A DNA stretch of 64,000 nt, taken from Betaproteobacteria bacterium. Its GTDB lineage: Bacteria > Pseudomonadota > Gammaproteobacteria > Burkholderiales > SG8-39. Numbering within the stretch: position 1 is the first letter of the stretch; every line of letters begins with the position of its first letter. Below the pieces are notes generated by a model, which had not been told where the DNA came from, ran no database searches, and was given only the letters and a program-made list of their open reading frames with translations. The translations under genes and the position numbers were made by a program. Below, one piece after another: positions 50,879-58,734 of this stretch. Location of the stretch: assembly GCA_947482825.1 (NCBI GenBank), contig CANKMT010000010.1, positions 1 to 64,000 on the forward strand. The letters are read 5' to 3'.

Positions 50879-51275
50879 ATCGAGAATGAAAAAACGAATC
50901 TAAGTTTAGAGCTGTCGTTGTCTAATTTGGTACGATAAATCCACGGAGAGCCACGTCAGGAGCGGACGTTCGGACATAAAAGTTTCACTTTCGCCTGACG
51001 GCGGGCCTTGGCCGGCGACCAACGGATATTCGCCAGTTTATGGTCGCAGCTTGCGCCACTAACTTGAACACATGGTCGCATGGCATTCCGCGCAAAACGG
51101 CCGCGCCGCTGCCGACCGTGCCACGCCAGCTTCACTTGATTTCGTCGAGGGCTCTCTTCGGCAGAACTCACTCATCAATTTGCCGATAAGGTCCAAGCTA
51201 CGTGTCCGTTCACGCACCTCTGCTCGTAAAGCATTTTTGCAGTCGCGCCGTCAATCCTTGTATTTCCAGTCCACA
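50879..51275. other. About 400 bases of non-coding or decayed sequence after ffh
   Basis: No intact gene is supported. On the minus strand a frame open from about 51262 to a TAG at 51059 reads RRDCKNALRAEVRERTRSLDLIGKLMSEF and ends FCAECHATMCSS. It is plausible as the tail of a lost gene, but it has no start codon in the sensible region and an in-frame stop just upstream. The first 90 bases are AT-rich (GAATGAAAAAACGAATC). The stretch looks like eroded insertion or accessory DNA rather than regulatory sequence. Confidence 0.5.
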
Positions 51276-51386
51276 TCATTGGGAAATTATCGAGACTGCA
51301 GAGGAGAGGATTGCCGGTTCGATGATGTCGGCAAGGGCGCTGTAGCGTTCGATGAGCAGCGGGTTAGTGTCGAGCACGACCCTCAC
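51276..51386 (-). pseudogene. Remnant PIN-domain toxin gene with large internal deletion
   Basis: A GTG overlapping the antitoxin remnant stop (GTGA) begins MRVVLDTN, the diagnostic PIN N-terminus with its first metal-binding Asp. The sequence then jumps directly to PLLIERYSALADIIEPAI, which aligns with LALYEALIETICPASI near residue 75 of the intact toxin at 51867-52286. About 55-60 codons are missing, and after SSAVSIISQ a TGA ends it, removing the remaining catalytic acids. It is too short for the ORF track and cannot be active. Confidence 0.75.
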
Positions 51387-51645
51387 GAAGCCGTGCCGCG
51401 CTTGGCGCGGCGCTCGGCCCGGTATGCATCAATCTCGGCTTGAATTTCGTCCTCGCTCATCGGTGGTATGCCCGAGGCATCGACTTTATTCAGCATCGCG
51501 CGCAGTTCCTCACCGGCTTGCTTGCGCAACTGCTCGCGCAACAGCTTCTCTATCGCCTCGGAGTTGAGCAGGCCTGCGGCCTGCGCTTTGCTCGCAAGCT
51601 CGTCGGGCAGATTCAGCGTGAGTTTAAGCGTGGTCGTGATGTCAC
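51383..51645 (-). pseudogene. Decayed antitoxin gene (RHH/CopG-like) with start-proximal frameshift
   Basis: A GTG at 51645 sits 5 bases after a perfect GGAGG, but its frame stops after 10 codons. One frame over, an open run reads TTTLKLTLNLPDELASKAQAAG, LLNSEAIEKLLREQLRKQ and PPMSEDEIQAEIDAYRAERRAKRG. This closely parallels the intact antitoxin at 52270-52515 (LTVQLPDDLARKAQAAGLLN, then PPMSEEKIQAEIDAVRAARRAKR). The 263-base length is one short of a whole number of codons. A single missing base near GTGACATC would restore GTG-initiated MTITTTLKL. There is no ATG, GTG or TTG in the open frame, hence its absence from the track. Confidence 0.8.
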
Positions 51646-51866
51646 GGTCTCCTCCGGCGTCTTATGCGAGCGAAACGGAAATTCGATCGTACTCTTTTCG
51701 ATTCGCTTCCTCCTGTGCGTTGACGGATTGCGCCTCCAGCAGCTTCCTGGCGACGTCGCGCGCGATCTCGATTCCTGATCGGCCGGGCTGGTTTCGAAAG
51801 GCGACCAGCCGTCGCGCTTCGCGCCGGGCGTTGCTACTTTCGGGGATGCGAGCAGGCGGTGCGAGC
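51646..51866. other. Gap between intact toxin and decayed antitoxin
   Basis: The 221 bases carry no supported gene. A minus-strand frame reads VAFRNQPGRSGIEIARDVARKLLEAQSV and ends at the TAA at 51662, but it has no start except one inside the toxin gene in the wrong frame. It may be another fragment of the duplicated locus. Confidence 0.45.
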
Positions 51867-52286
51867 TCAGGCGCGCGCGTTGATGGCGGCGAGCGCATCG
51901 GCTGGGCTGAGGATGGGGATGCGGTGGAATGATTTGAGGTTTCGCAGGCTTCGGTCGCCGGAGACGATGAGATCGACGCCGGCAGCAAGGGCGCAGGCGA
52001 GCACGGCGTCGTCGTCGGGGTCCGAAGCAGTGGGTGCGATCGAGGCGGGGCAGATGGTTTCGATGAGCGCTTCGTAGAGCGCGAGCGCCTCCGGGGCGGA
52101 CTGGCGCTTGCGCTCGAATCTGTACAGGATATGTTTGCTCTGGAGCACTTCGCTGAACTCGGCGAGAAGTTCAGCCGAACTGAAAAGCTCGATCGCGCCT
52201 TCGGTGGCGAGTTCGATCAGGCGCCGCGGAGCGCTGTCGCCGAGGGCGGCCGAGAGCGCCACATTGGTGTCAAGCACCAGGCGCAT
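51867..52286 (-). CDS. PIN-domain ribonuclease toxin (VapC-like)
   Basis: The 139-residue protein begins MRLVLDTNVALSAALGD with the first metal-binding Asp at residue 6. Further conserved acids are the Glu in LLAEFSEVL (about 43), DPDDDAVLACALAAGVD (about 92) and the Asp in LIVSGDRSL (about 111), so the nuclease site looks complete. It belongs to the PIN group annotated as putative toxin (PIN_3/COG1569-like). It overlaps the upstream antitoxin by 17 bases, typical of a toxin-antitoxin pair. RNA targets are unknown. Confidence 0.88.
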   Translation of the reverse strand: MRLVLDTNVALSAALGDSAPRRLIELATEGAIELFSSAELLAEFSEVLQSKHILYRFERKRQSAPEALALYEALIETICPASIAPTASDPDDDAVLACALAAGVDLIVSGDRSLRNLKSFHRIPILSPADALAAINARA

Positions 52287-52515
52287 CGCGCTTTGCGCGA
52301 CGCGCGGCGCGCACGGCGTCGATTTCGGCCTGGATTTTCTCTTCGCTCATCGGGGGCAGGTCCTGCATGGCCTTGCCGATCTCGAGAAGCCTGCGGCCCG
52401 CTTCGCGCTTGAGCGCATCGCGCAGCGCGCGTTCGATCCCCTGGTCATTGAGAAGACCCGCAGCCTGAGCCTTGCGCGCAAGGTCATCGGGCAGTTGCAC
52501 GGTGAGTTCGGTCAT
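52270..52515 (-). CDS. Ribbon-helix-helix-like antitoxin of the PIN toxin
   Basis: The track starts at 52560, but the ATG at 52515 (MTELTVQLPDDLARKAQAAGLLNDQGIERALRDALKREAG) is the family-like start and gives 81 residues. The N-terminal third fits a beta strand plus two helices of an RHH DNA-binding domain. The C-terminal part (MSEEKIQAEIDAVRAARRAKRDAPGA) would wrap the toxin. Such antitoxins repress their own operon, and a TATAAT is centred 47 bases upstream. A decayed paralogue lies at 51383-51645. Confidence 0.85.
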   Translation of the reverse strand: MTELTVQLPDDLARKAQAAGLLNDQGIERALRDALKREAGRRLLEIGKAMQDLPPMSEEKIQAEIDAVRAARRAKRDAPGA

Positions 52516-52558
52516 GAGTGTATCCCCGGGGTTGGCGCAACGGGCCTGGCAATACTCC

Positions 52559-52564
52559 ATTATA
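52559..52564 (-). promoter_or_regulatory. Candidate -10 box of the toxin-antitoxin operon
   Basis: The minus strand reads TATAAT here, 44 bases upstream of the antitoxin ATG. No convincing -35 is visible at 16-18 bases, as is common for autoregulated operons. Confidence 0.5.
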
Positions 52565-52764
52565 GAATGCCGTGGCCCGATATCAGCCCGACCGGGAACC
52601 CGTTAAAGGAAGAGATCCTGCCGGGTACACCGAACAGCGTCATTCCGGACCGCGGAGTAAATGCCGGGACGCGCGAAATGGTCTGGTTTGAACGGACGCG
52701 AAGTTACATCGCATCCACAGAGCGGCCAGAATGATGCGCTTTCGTCCGTCCACTGCCGCGATGC

Positions 52765-53265
52765 CTACCGCCTTTCGGGTTTAGGCAGTTCAGCGCCTCT
52801 CGCCGCTTCCAACCCTTCCTCGGTCAGCTCCCACATCCCGCGGCGCGAGCCGCGCGCGATCAGCCCGCGGTTTTTCAGCGCATTGCGGCCCCAAGTGATC
52901 GTGTTCTCGGCGCGCGTTTCGCCAGTGGCTACGAGTTCGAGGTCGGCAGGCGCAATGAAACCCTGTTTCACCATCCTCTCGATGACAGCCTGCGTGACAC
53001 CGCGCTTGTCGCCGCGGCCGTCGAAGTCCTGCGCGAGTGTGACAAGCAGGAACTGTTCATAGACTGGTTGGGGAGTTAGAACCGGAGTAAGTGCTCTCTC
53101 TTCAGGGGCGGGCGCTGGCGCTGGCTTCGCGCGGGGCGGCATTTTCTCAAGAATTCCTTTTTCCGCCAATAACCTGCGGATCACGGCGCTCGGCGTATCA
53201 ACGAAAGGCTCGGCGAGTTGTTTCAGCCCGTCGAAGACGTCCTGCTCGATTCTGATGGTGGGCAT
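52765..53265 (-). CDS. DNA-binding protein: RHH-like N-terminus plus winged-helix (Mrr_N-like) C-terminus
   Basis: The 166-residue protein has three parts. Residues 1-40 (MPTIRIEQDVFDGLKQLAEPFVDTPSAVIRRLLAEKG) look like a ribbon-helix-helix or SeqA-N-type dimerisation and DNA-binding unit. Residues 41-65 are a Pro/Ala linker. Residues 66-158 (VYEQFLLVTLAQDFDGRGDKRGVTQAVIERM, then WGRNALKNRGLIARGSRRGMWELTEEGLEAA) resemble the winged-helix N-terminal domain of Mrr-type restriction proteins. No nuclease domain is attached or adjacent. It is divergent from rpsP. A regulatory or modified-DNA-sensing role is possible but unproven. Confidence 0.75.
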   Translation of the reverse strand: MPTIRIEQDVFDGLKQLAEPFVDTPSAVIRRLLAEKGILEKMPPRAKPAPAPAPEERALTPVLTPQPVYEQFLLVTLAQDFDGRGDKRGVTQAVIERMVKQGFIAPADLELVATGETRAENTITWGRNALKNRGLIARGSRRGMWELTEEGLEAARGAELPKPERR

Positions 53266-53405
53266 GGGTTGATACTTAAATACTTGTGACCTTGTGTCAA
53301 GTGAGTCGAATTATACTTAGCTTTAAAGCCCCAAAAAGCTGGCGCCGAGCCCAAAAAGCTGCGTATAATCCGCGCCTTTCGTTTGCGACGAACCTGGAGT
53401 TCCCA
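53266..53405. promoter_or_regulatory. Divergent promoter region of rpsP with direct repeats
   Basis: CCAAAAAGCTG occurs at 53331-53341 and again at 53351-53361, immediately before a perfect TATAAT at 53364-53369 (extended as GCGTATAAT). The -35 position is GC-rich and weak. AT-rich sequence nearer the RHH/Mrr_N-like gene (TTAAATACTTG on the minus side) should hold the divergent promoter. Confidence 0.6.
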
Positions 53406-53681
53406 ATGGTTGTAATTCGTCTGGCCCGCGGTGGCGCCAAGCACCGCCCCTTCTACAACATGGTGGTGGCCGACTCCCGCGATCCGCGTGACGGCCGCTT
53501 CATCGAGCGCGTCGGGTTCTACGACCCCAAAGCGCCGGCCGGCCGCGAAGCGCTGCGCGTCGACGTCGACCGCGTCAAGCACTGGAAAGGCGTCGGCGCC
53601 CAGCTTTCGCCGACCGTGACGCGCCTGGTCAAGCAGTTTTCGCGCGGGGTTTCGGCCAACCCGGCGCCCAAAGCCGCCTGA
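53406..53681 (+). CDS. rpsP: 30S ribosomal protein S16
   Basis: The ATG at 53406 follows GGAG and gives 91 residues: [41 protein letters not shown] is the S16 signature. The [22 protein letters not shown] stretch follows, with a short Ala/Pro tail. It is the first gene of the rpsP-rimM-trmD-rplS operon. Confidence 0.97.
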   Translation: MVVIRLARGGAKHRPFYNMVVADSRDPRDGRFIERVGFYDPKAPAGREALRVDVDRVKHWKGVGAQLSPTVTRLVKQFSRGVSANPAPKAA

Positions 53682-53698
53682 CCTCGAAGCTCGTCACG

Positions 53699-54172
53699 AT
53701 GGGCCGGATCTTCGGCTCATGGGGGGTGCGCGGCGGTGTCCGGGTAGACCCGTACTCCGAAGACCCCGAAACGCTGGCCGGCTACAAGACCTGGCTGGTC
53801 GGCCGCGAAGGCGAGTGGAAGGAATACTCGGTGCTGGAGGCAAGGCTGCATACCACTCAGGTGGTGGCGCAGTTGGAGGGCCTGGACGACCGCGATGCCG
53901 CGCTGAAGCTCAAAGGCTGCGAAGTGGCGGTTCCCCGCGATTCGCTGCCCAAGCCGGAAGACGGCAGCTATTACTGGTCGGACCTCGTGGGCTTGGCCGT
54001 AGTGAATACCGGGGGCGAGGCGCTCGGCGAAGTGAAGGAGATGTTCTCGAACGGCGCGCAGGATGTGATCGATGTCGCAGGTGAAATCAAGCGGTTGATT
54101 CCCTGGACGGCGATGCGGAAAGTGGACCTCGAAGCACGGCGCATCGAGGTGGAGTGGGAGAAGGATTGGTGA
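53699..54172 (+). CDS. rimM: Ribosome maturation factor RimM
   Basis: The 157-residue protein begins [24 protein letters not shown], the RimM start. It has [42 protein letters not shown] near residue 75, containing the conserved YYW motif and the PRC-barrel, and ends [11 protein letters not shown]. RimM helps mature the 16S 3' domain around S19. Only 17 bases separate it from rpsP. Family members often have three or four residues before the GRI motif, so translation may begin slightly upstream at a non-ATG codon. Confidence 0.94.
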   Translation: MGRIFGSWGVRGGVRVDPYSEDPETLAGYKTWLVGREGEWKEYSVLEARLHTTQVVAQLEGLDDRDAALKLKGCEVAVPRDSLPKPEDGSYYWSDLVGLAVVNTGGEALGEVKEMFSNGAQDVIDVAGEIKRLIPWTAMRKVDLEARRIEVEWEKDW

Positions 54173-54957
54173 TCCGTTTCGACGCGATCACGCTGTTCCC
54201 GGAAATGTTCGCGGCGGTGACCGCGAGCGGCATTACGCGCAGGGCGCTGGAGAATGGCCTCTGGCAGTTGCAAACGTGGAATCCGCGCGATTTCACTACG
54301 GATAACTACCGGACGATCGATGATCGGCCGTATGGCGGCGGTCCAGGCATGGTGATGCTGGCCGAGCCGCTGGAGAAGGCGATAGAGGCTGCCCGGAGCG
54401 CGCAGCGCGAGTTGTCAGGTTCAGCAGGAGGCGGCAGGGTGATCTACCTGTCGCCGCAGGGCGCAAGGCTTGATCACAAAAAGGTGATGAGCCTTGCGGC
54501 AGAGCCGGCGATAACGCTGCTCTGCGGAAGGTACGAAGGCGTCGACGAGCGGCTGATCGCGAAATGCGTCGACGAGGAGTTGTCGATCGGAGATTACGTG
54601 CTTTCAGGCGGCGAACTGGCCGCGATGGTGCTGATCGATGCGGTGGTGAGGCAATTGCCCGGGGCACTGAATGAGGCGCAGTCGGTGGTGCAGGAGTCGT
54701 TTGCCGAAGGCCTGCTCGATTGCCCGCAGTACACGCGGCCCGAAGATTGGTCGGGCCGGGGAATACCGGAGGTGCTGATGTCCGGGCACCATGAATTGAT
54801 CCGGCGCTGGCGGTTGAAGCAGGCGCTTGCGCGGACGCTGGAAAGAAGGCCCGATCTGATTGAGTTGTTGAAAAAGCAGCGCAATCAGACGGCGGAAGAA
54901 AAGGCCCTGCTGGAAGAACTGCGGCAGGAAGCTGAAAAGAATCGCGGTAATCACTGA
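54169..54957 (+). CDS. trmD: tRNA (guanine-37-N1)-methyltransferase TrmD
   Basis: The GTG at 54169 overlaps the rimM stop as GTGA and follows AAGGAT, giving 262 residues with the usual start [14 protein letters not shown]. Knotted SPOUT motifs are [18 protein letters not shown] near residue 50, [14 protein letters not shown] near 113 and [23 protein letters not shown] near 135. It methylates G37 of tRNAs to prevent frameshifting. Confidence 0.97.
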   Translation: MIRFDAITLFPEMFAAVTASGITRRALENGLWQLQTWNPRDFTTDNYRTIDDRPYGGGPGMVMLAEPLEKAIEAARSAQRELSGSAGGGRVIYLSPQGARLDHKKVMSLAAEPAITLLCGRYEGVDERLIAKCVDEELSIGDYVLSGGELAAMVLIDAVVRQLPGALNEAQSVVQESFAEGLLDCPQYTRPEDWSGRGIPEVLMSGHHELIRRWRLKQALARTLERRPDLIELLKKQRNQTAEEKALLEELRQEAEKNRGNH

Positions 54958-54976
54958 CAGTGCAACGGAGCTGAAC

Positions 54977-55420
54977 ATGAACCTGATCCAGAAACTCGAG
55001 CAGGAAGAGATCACCCGGCTCGGCCGGACGATCCCCGATTTCGTCCCCGGCGACACGGTGATCGTGAGCGTGAAAGTCGTCGAAGGCGAGCGAAAGCGCG
55101 TGCAGGCTTTCGAAGGCGTCGTGGTCGCGAAGAAGAACCGCGGCATCAACTCCTCGTTCATCGTGCGCAAGATCTCTTCCGGCGAAGGCGTGGAGCGCAC
55201 GTTCCAGACCTACTCGCCGATCATCGCCTCGATCGAGATCAAGCGCCGCGGCGACGTGAGCCGCGCCAAGCTCTACTACCTGCGCGAGCGCTCGGGCAAG
55301 TCGGCGCGCATCAAGGAAAAGCTCGGCACCCGCGCTCAGGCCGAGGCAGCCGGCGAAATCCTCGCGCCGGAAGCCCCCGTGGCGCCGGCACCCGCAGCGG
55401 AAGCACCTAAAGCGGGCTGA
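54977..55420 (+). CDS. rplS: 50S ribosomal protein L19
   Basis: The first 115 or so residues are a normal L19 ([59 protein letters not shown], then [27 protein letters not shown]). A 28-residue Ala/Pro/Glu tail ([21 protein letters not shown]) extends it beyond E. coli L19. It ends the rpsP operon and is followed by a terminator. Confidence 0.97.
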   Translation: MNLIQKLEQEEITRLGRTIPDFVPGDTVIVSVKVVEGERKRVQAFEGVVVAKKNRGINSSFIVRKISSGEGVERTFQTYSPIIASIEIKRRGDVSRAKLYYLRERSGKSARIKEKLGTRAQAEAAGEILAPEAPVAPAPAAEAPKAG

Positions 55421-55477
55421 ACGAAACGCCGCGCTTGTACGGGTTTGCGTGCGAGGCGGACGATCGGAGAATCAAGG

Positions 55478-55508
55478 AACGGGGCGCTCGCGCCCCGTTT
55501 GCCTTTGT
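55478..55508 (+). terminator. Rho-independent terminator after rplS
   Basis: AACGGGGCG and CGCCCCGTT form a perfect 9-bp stem with a CTCG loop, followed by TTGCCTTTGT. It closes the ribosomal operon before ribB. Confidence 0.85.
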
Positions 55509-55530
55509 GAGGCGGCCTGCGCCGCGGCGG

Positions 55531-55536
55531 TATAAT
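55531..55536 (+). promoter_or_regulatory. Candidate -10 box for the ribB operon
   Basis: A perfect TATAAT sits 27 bases before the ribB ATG with no good -35 at standard spacing. The leader is far too short to hold an FMN riboswitch, which often controls ribB. Confidence 0.55.
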
Positions 55537-55563
55537 CCACGCCTGAATCCCCGGGGTTTTTGC

Positions 55564-56697
55564 ATGCGGCGCGAAGCCACAGCCATCAGTCCAGTCACCG
55601 AGATCGTCGCCGAGATCAAAGCCGGCCGCATGGTGGTGCTCGTCGACGAGGAAGACCGCGAGAACGAAGGCGATCTCGTTCTGGCCGCCGAGCATGTCAC
55701 GCCCGAAGCGATCAACTTCATGTCGAAGTTCGCGCGCGGCCTGATCTGCCTCACGCTCACGGGTGAACGCTGCGCACGACTCGAGATCCCGCTCATGGTG
55801 CGCGACAACCGCTCGCCGATGGGCACCAACTTCACGATGTCGATCGAGGCCGCGCAGGGCGTGACCACCGGCATTTCCGCGCAGGACCGCGCGCGCACCG
55901 TGCAGGTCGCCGTGGCGAGGGATGCGAAGCCCTCGGACATCGTGCAGCCCGGTCACATCTTCCCGATCCGCGCACAGCCCGGCGGCGTGCTCGTCCGCGC
56001 CGGCCATACCGAGGCCGGTTGCGACCTGGCGGCGCTGGCGGGCCTCACGCCGGCTTCCGTGATCTGCGAGATCCTCAAGGACGACGGCACGATGGCGCGC
56101 CTGCCGGACCTGATCGAGTTCTGCGCGCATCACGGCCTCAAGATCGGCACCATCGCCGAGCTCATCCACTATCGCAGCGCCAACGAGTCGCTCGTGCGCC
56201 GCACGACCGAGCGCGAGATCGAAACCGCGGGCGGCCGGTTCCGCCTGATCGCGTACCGCGACATGCCCACCGGCGCGAGCCACCTCGTGCTCGTGCGCGG
56301 CGAGATCTCGGGTGAGCGCGAGACGCTCGTGCGCGTGCACGAGCCTCTTTCGGTGATCGACCTCATCGAGACCGGCACCGGCGCGCATTCCTGGGGCGTG
56401 CACGAGGCGCTGGCCGCGATCGCGCAGAACGGGAGCGGCGTCATGGTGCTCCTCAACTGCTCCCAGACCGACGACGCGCTCGAAGCGCGGTTGCGGGACG
56501 ACTCGCCCGATGCGCGCGCATCACGCCGGTCGGATCGCAGCGCGGATTTGCGCACCTATGGCATCGGCGCCCAGATCCTGCGCGACCTCGGCGTCGGGCG
56601 CATGCGCCTCATGGCCGCGCCTCGCAAGATGCCGAGCATGACCGGCTTCGGCCTCGAAGTGCTCGGCTACGCCGACCTGCCAAAGCGCGGGGCCTGA
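55564..56697 (+). CDS. ribB: 3,4-dihydroxy-2-butanone 4-phosphate synthase RibB with degenerate GTP cyclohydrolase II-like domain
   Basis: The ATG at 55564 gives 377 residues. Residues 1-205 are a complete DHBP synthase ([60 protein letters not shown]). Residues about 215-375 follow a RibA fold ([53 protein letters not shown]). However, the zinc-binding cysteines normal after RVHSEC are absent, so the cyclohydrolase half should be inactive. This hybrid is common in betaproteobacteria. It supplies the four-carbon unit for RibH next door. Confidence 0.93.
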   Translation: MRREATAISPVTEIVAEIKAGRMVVLVDEEDRENEGDLVLAAEHVTPEAINFMSKFARGLICLTLTGERCARLEIPLMVRDNRSPMGTNFTMSIEAAQGVTTGISAQDRARTVQVAVARDAKPSDIVQPGHIFPIRAQPGGVLVRAGHTEAGCDLAALAGLTPASVICEILKDDGTMARLPDLIEFCAHHGLKIGTIAELIHYRSANESLVRRTTEREIETAGGRFRLIAYRDMPTGASHLVLVRGEISGERETLVRVHEPLSVIDLIETGTGAHSWGVHEALAAIAQNGSGVMVLLNCSQTDDALEARLRDDSPDARASRRSDRSADLRTYGIGAQILRDLGVGRMRLMAAPRKMPSMTGFGLEVLGYADLPKRGA

Positions 56698-56700
56698 GAC

Positions 56701-57171
56701 ATGGGAAGCGCCGGACCCGCCGCGGCGACCCTGGGCGGAGCAGGCCTCAGGATCGCCATCGTCACCAGCCGCTTCAATGAGGGCTTCTGCGACCGCCTGC
56801 TCGAAGGCGCGGTGGGCGAGCTGGCCCGCTTGGGTGTGGCCGAGGCTGACATGGAAAGTGTCCGCGTGCCCGGGGCCCTCGAGATTCCGATGGCGCTGCA
56901 GTGGCTTGCGCAGAGCGGAAGGTACGACGCGCTCATTGCGCTCGGCGTCGTGATCCGCGGCGAGACCTACCACTTCGAGCTGGTCTCCAATGAGTCCGGC
57001 CGCGGCGTGATGGACGTGCAGCTCCAGACGGGCGTCCCGATCGCCAACGGCATCATCACCACCGAAAGCGAAGCGCAGGCACAAGCGCGCATCGGCAAGG
57101 GCCCGGAGGCCGCGCGCGTCGCGGTCGAGATGGCGCGTTTGCGCTCGGTCATAGAAGGGCATGCGCGATGA
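56701..57171 (+). CDS. ribH: 6,7-dimethyl-8-ribityllumazine synthase RibH
   Basis: The 156-residue protein has [24 protein letters not shown] near residue 18, [45 protein letters not shown] near 60 with the catalytic His, and [20 protein letters not shown] near 115. It condenses the ribB product with the pyrimidine precursor to lumazine, the penultimate riboflavin step. It starts three bases after ribB and overlaps nusB by 4. Confidence 0.97.
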   Translation: MGSAGPAAATLGGAGLRIAIVTSRFNEGFCDRLLEGAVGELARLGVAEADMESVRVPGALEIPMALQWLAQSGRYDALIALGVVIRGETYHFELVSNESGRGVMDVQLQTGVPIANGIITTESEAQAQARIGKGPEAARVAVEMARLRSVIEGHAR

Positions 57172-57671
57172 GCGAAGGCCCAAGCGCGCCCAAGGCCAAG
57201 GGCGTCTCGACGAAGACCGCGCGCCGCCGCTCGCGCGAGTTCGCGCTGCAGGCGCTGTACGCCTGGCAGATCGCGCACGGGACCCCGAAGGAGATCGTCG
57301 AGCAAGTGCGTGGCTACGAAGGCTACGAGCGCGCAAACGCAGAGCTGGCCGAGACGATCGTGCGCGGCGTGGTCGAGCGCGCGGCCGAGCTCGAGAGCCT
57401 GATCGCGCCGTTCCTCGACCGCAGCTTCGCTTCGCTCTCGCCGGTCGAGCGGGCCATCCTTTACATCGGTACGTTCGAGCTGCGCACGCAGCCGCACACG
57501 CCGTTCAAGGTGATCGTCAACGAGGCGATCGAACTGGGCAAAAGCTTCGGCGGCACCGACGGCCACAAGTTCGTCAATGGGGTACTCGAAAAGCTCGCCG
57601 CAAGCCTGCGGCCGGACGAGTTCGGGCGCGCGCGCGGCAGTGCCGTGCAGGCCGCCGAACCGCTGCGCTAG
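57168..57671 (+). CDS. nusB: Transcription antitermination factor NusB
   Basis: The 167-residue all-helical protein has [23 protein letters not shown] near residue 17, [55 protein letters not shown] near 92, the NusB core. It binds boxA RNA with S10 in rRNA antitermination. ribH-nusB-thiL-pgpA is a conserved proteobacterial order. Confidence 0.97.
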   Translation: MSEGPSAPKAKGVSTKTARRRSREFALQALYAWQIAHGTPKEIVEQVRGYEGYERANAELAETIVRGVVERAAELESLIAPFLDRSFASLSPVERAILYIGTFELRTQPHTPFKVIVNEAIELGKSFGGTDGHKFVNGVLEKLAASLRPDEFGRARGSAVQAAEPLR

Positions 57672-57684
57672 CAGCCGCCCGGCG

Positions 57685-58716
57685 TTGTCCGAATTCGAGC
57701 TCATCCGGCGTTACTTCGAGCGGGCGGCGCAACAGCGCACTCGATCGAATCGCCCCTCCTGGGGAGTCCATCTGGGCATAGGCGACGACTGCGCCCTGCT
57801 CGGGGCCGCAGGCGGCATGCACCTGGCCGTTTCCACCGACATGCTGGTCGAGGGGCGCCACTTCGCCGCCGGGGCCGACCCTGCAAAGCTTGGCCACAAG
57901 TCCCTTGCGGTCAACCTCTCGGACATGGCGGCCATGGGCGCCACGCCGCGGTGGGCCACGCTGGCGCTTGCGCTGCCGAAGGCCGACGAGGCCTGGCTCG
58001 AGCGCTTTGCGGCAGGGCTCTTCGCCCTGGCCGATCGCTTCGAGGTCGCGCTGGTCGGTGGCGACACGACGCGCGGACCGCTGAACATCTCGATCACGAT
58101 CATCGGTGAGGTACCGGCCGGACTCGCGTTGCATCGCGCGGGCGCGCTGCCGGGTGACGAGATCTGGGTGTCGGGCGAACTCGGCGGCGCGGCGCTTGCG
58201 CTCGCGCATGAACAGGGGCGCGTCACGCTTGGTGCTGGCGATCGCGCGGGGTTGCTCGCCAGGTTGCACGAACCGGAGCCGCGCGTGGCGCTTGGCGAAC
58301 GCCTGCGCGGCCTTGCGACCTCGGCCATCGACGTGTCGGACGGGTTCGCCGGCGATTTGGCGCACATACTGGAGCGATCCTCGGCCGGCGCGCTGGTGCG
58401 CTACGCCGACCTTCCGCGGCCCGCGGCGTTCGCGCGCCTGAGCGAACCCGAGCTCGAGAAAGCCTGCGTGCTCGCTGGAGGCGACGACTACGAGCTTGTG
58501 TTCACGGCGCCGCAAGCGCGTCGCGCCGAGATCGATGCTCTTGGTGCCGAACTGGCCATCGGCCTCACGCGGGTCGGTTTCGTGCAGGCCGGCGACGCAA
58601 GGCTCGTACTCCTCGACGCCGAAGGAAATACGATGCCGGTGCCTCGCAGCTTCGATCATTTCGGGGAGACGGAAACGGGTGAGCTGTTGAGGGAGGGGGT
58701 AACGGGGGAACCGTAG
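57685..58716 (+). CDS. thiL: Thiamine-monophosphate kinase ThiL
   Basis: The track starts inside nusB; the TTG at 57685 (LSEFELIRRYFERAA) gives the expected N-terminus and 343 residues. Motifs are GVHLGIGDDCALLGAAGGMHLAVSTDMLVEGRHF near residue 28, KSLAVNLSDMAAMGATPRWATLAL near 72, LVGGDTTRGPLNISITIIGEV near 118 and AIDVSDGFAGDLAHILE near 215. After the usual family end (FDHFGE) about 15 extra residues (TETGELLREGVTGEP) and the TAG lie in a palindromic repeat shared with pilD. It makes thiamine diphosphate. Confidence 0.95.
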   Translation: MSEFELIRRYFERAAQQRTRSNRPSWGVHLGIGDDCALLGAAGGMHLAVSTDMLVEGRHFAAGADPAKLGHKSLAVNLSDMAAMGATPRWATLALALPKADEAWLERFAAGLFALADRFEVALVGGDTTRGPLNISITIIGEVPAGLALHRAGALPGDEIWVSGELGGAALALAHEQGRVTLGAGDRAGLLARLHEPEPRVALGERLRGLATSAIDVSDGFAGDLAHILERSSAGALVRYADLPRPAAFARLSEPELEKACVLAGGDDYELVFTAPQARRAEIDALGAELAIGLTRVGFVQAGDARLVLLDAEGNTMPVPRSFDHFGETETGELLREGVTGEP

Positions 58717-58734
58717 GGTCCCCTGTTCCGATCG
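58692..58734. repeat. Palindromic dispersed repeat at the thiL-pgpA junction (copy 2)
   Basis: GGAGGGGGTAACGGGGGAAC is followed by CGTAGGGTCCCCTGTTCCGATCG. It matches the pilD copy except for one inserted A, one missing T and one base near the end. It supplies the thiL stop codon and ends one base before the pgpA ATG. Confidence 0.85.

Noticed and set aside
51662-51988. 108-codon minus-strand ORF ending between the TA copies
   Set aside because: Its only start is inside the PIN toxin gene out of frame. The tail (QPGRSGIEIARDVARKLLEAQSV) looks protein-like but has no start of its own.
52108-52734. 208-codon plus-strand ORF over the toxin-antitoxin genes
   Set aside because: It runs antisense to the TA pair, which has clear PIN and RHH features. 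Its own product shows none.
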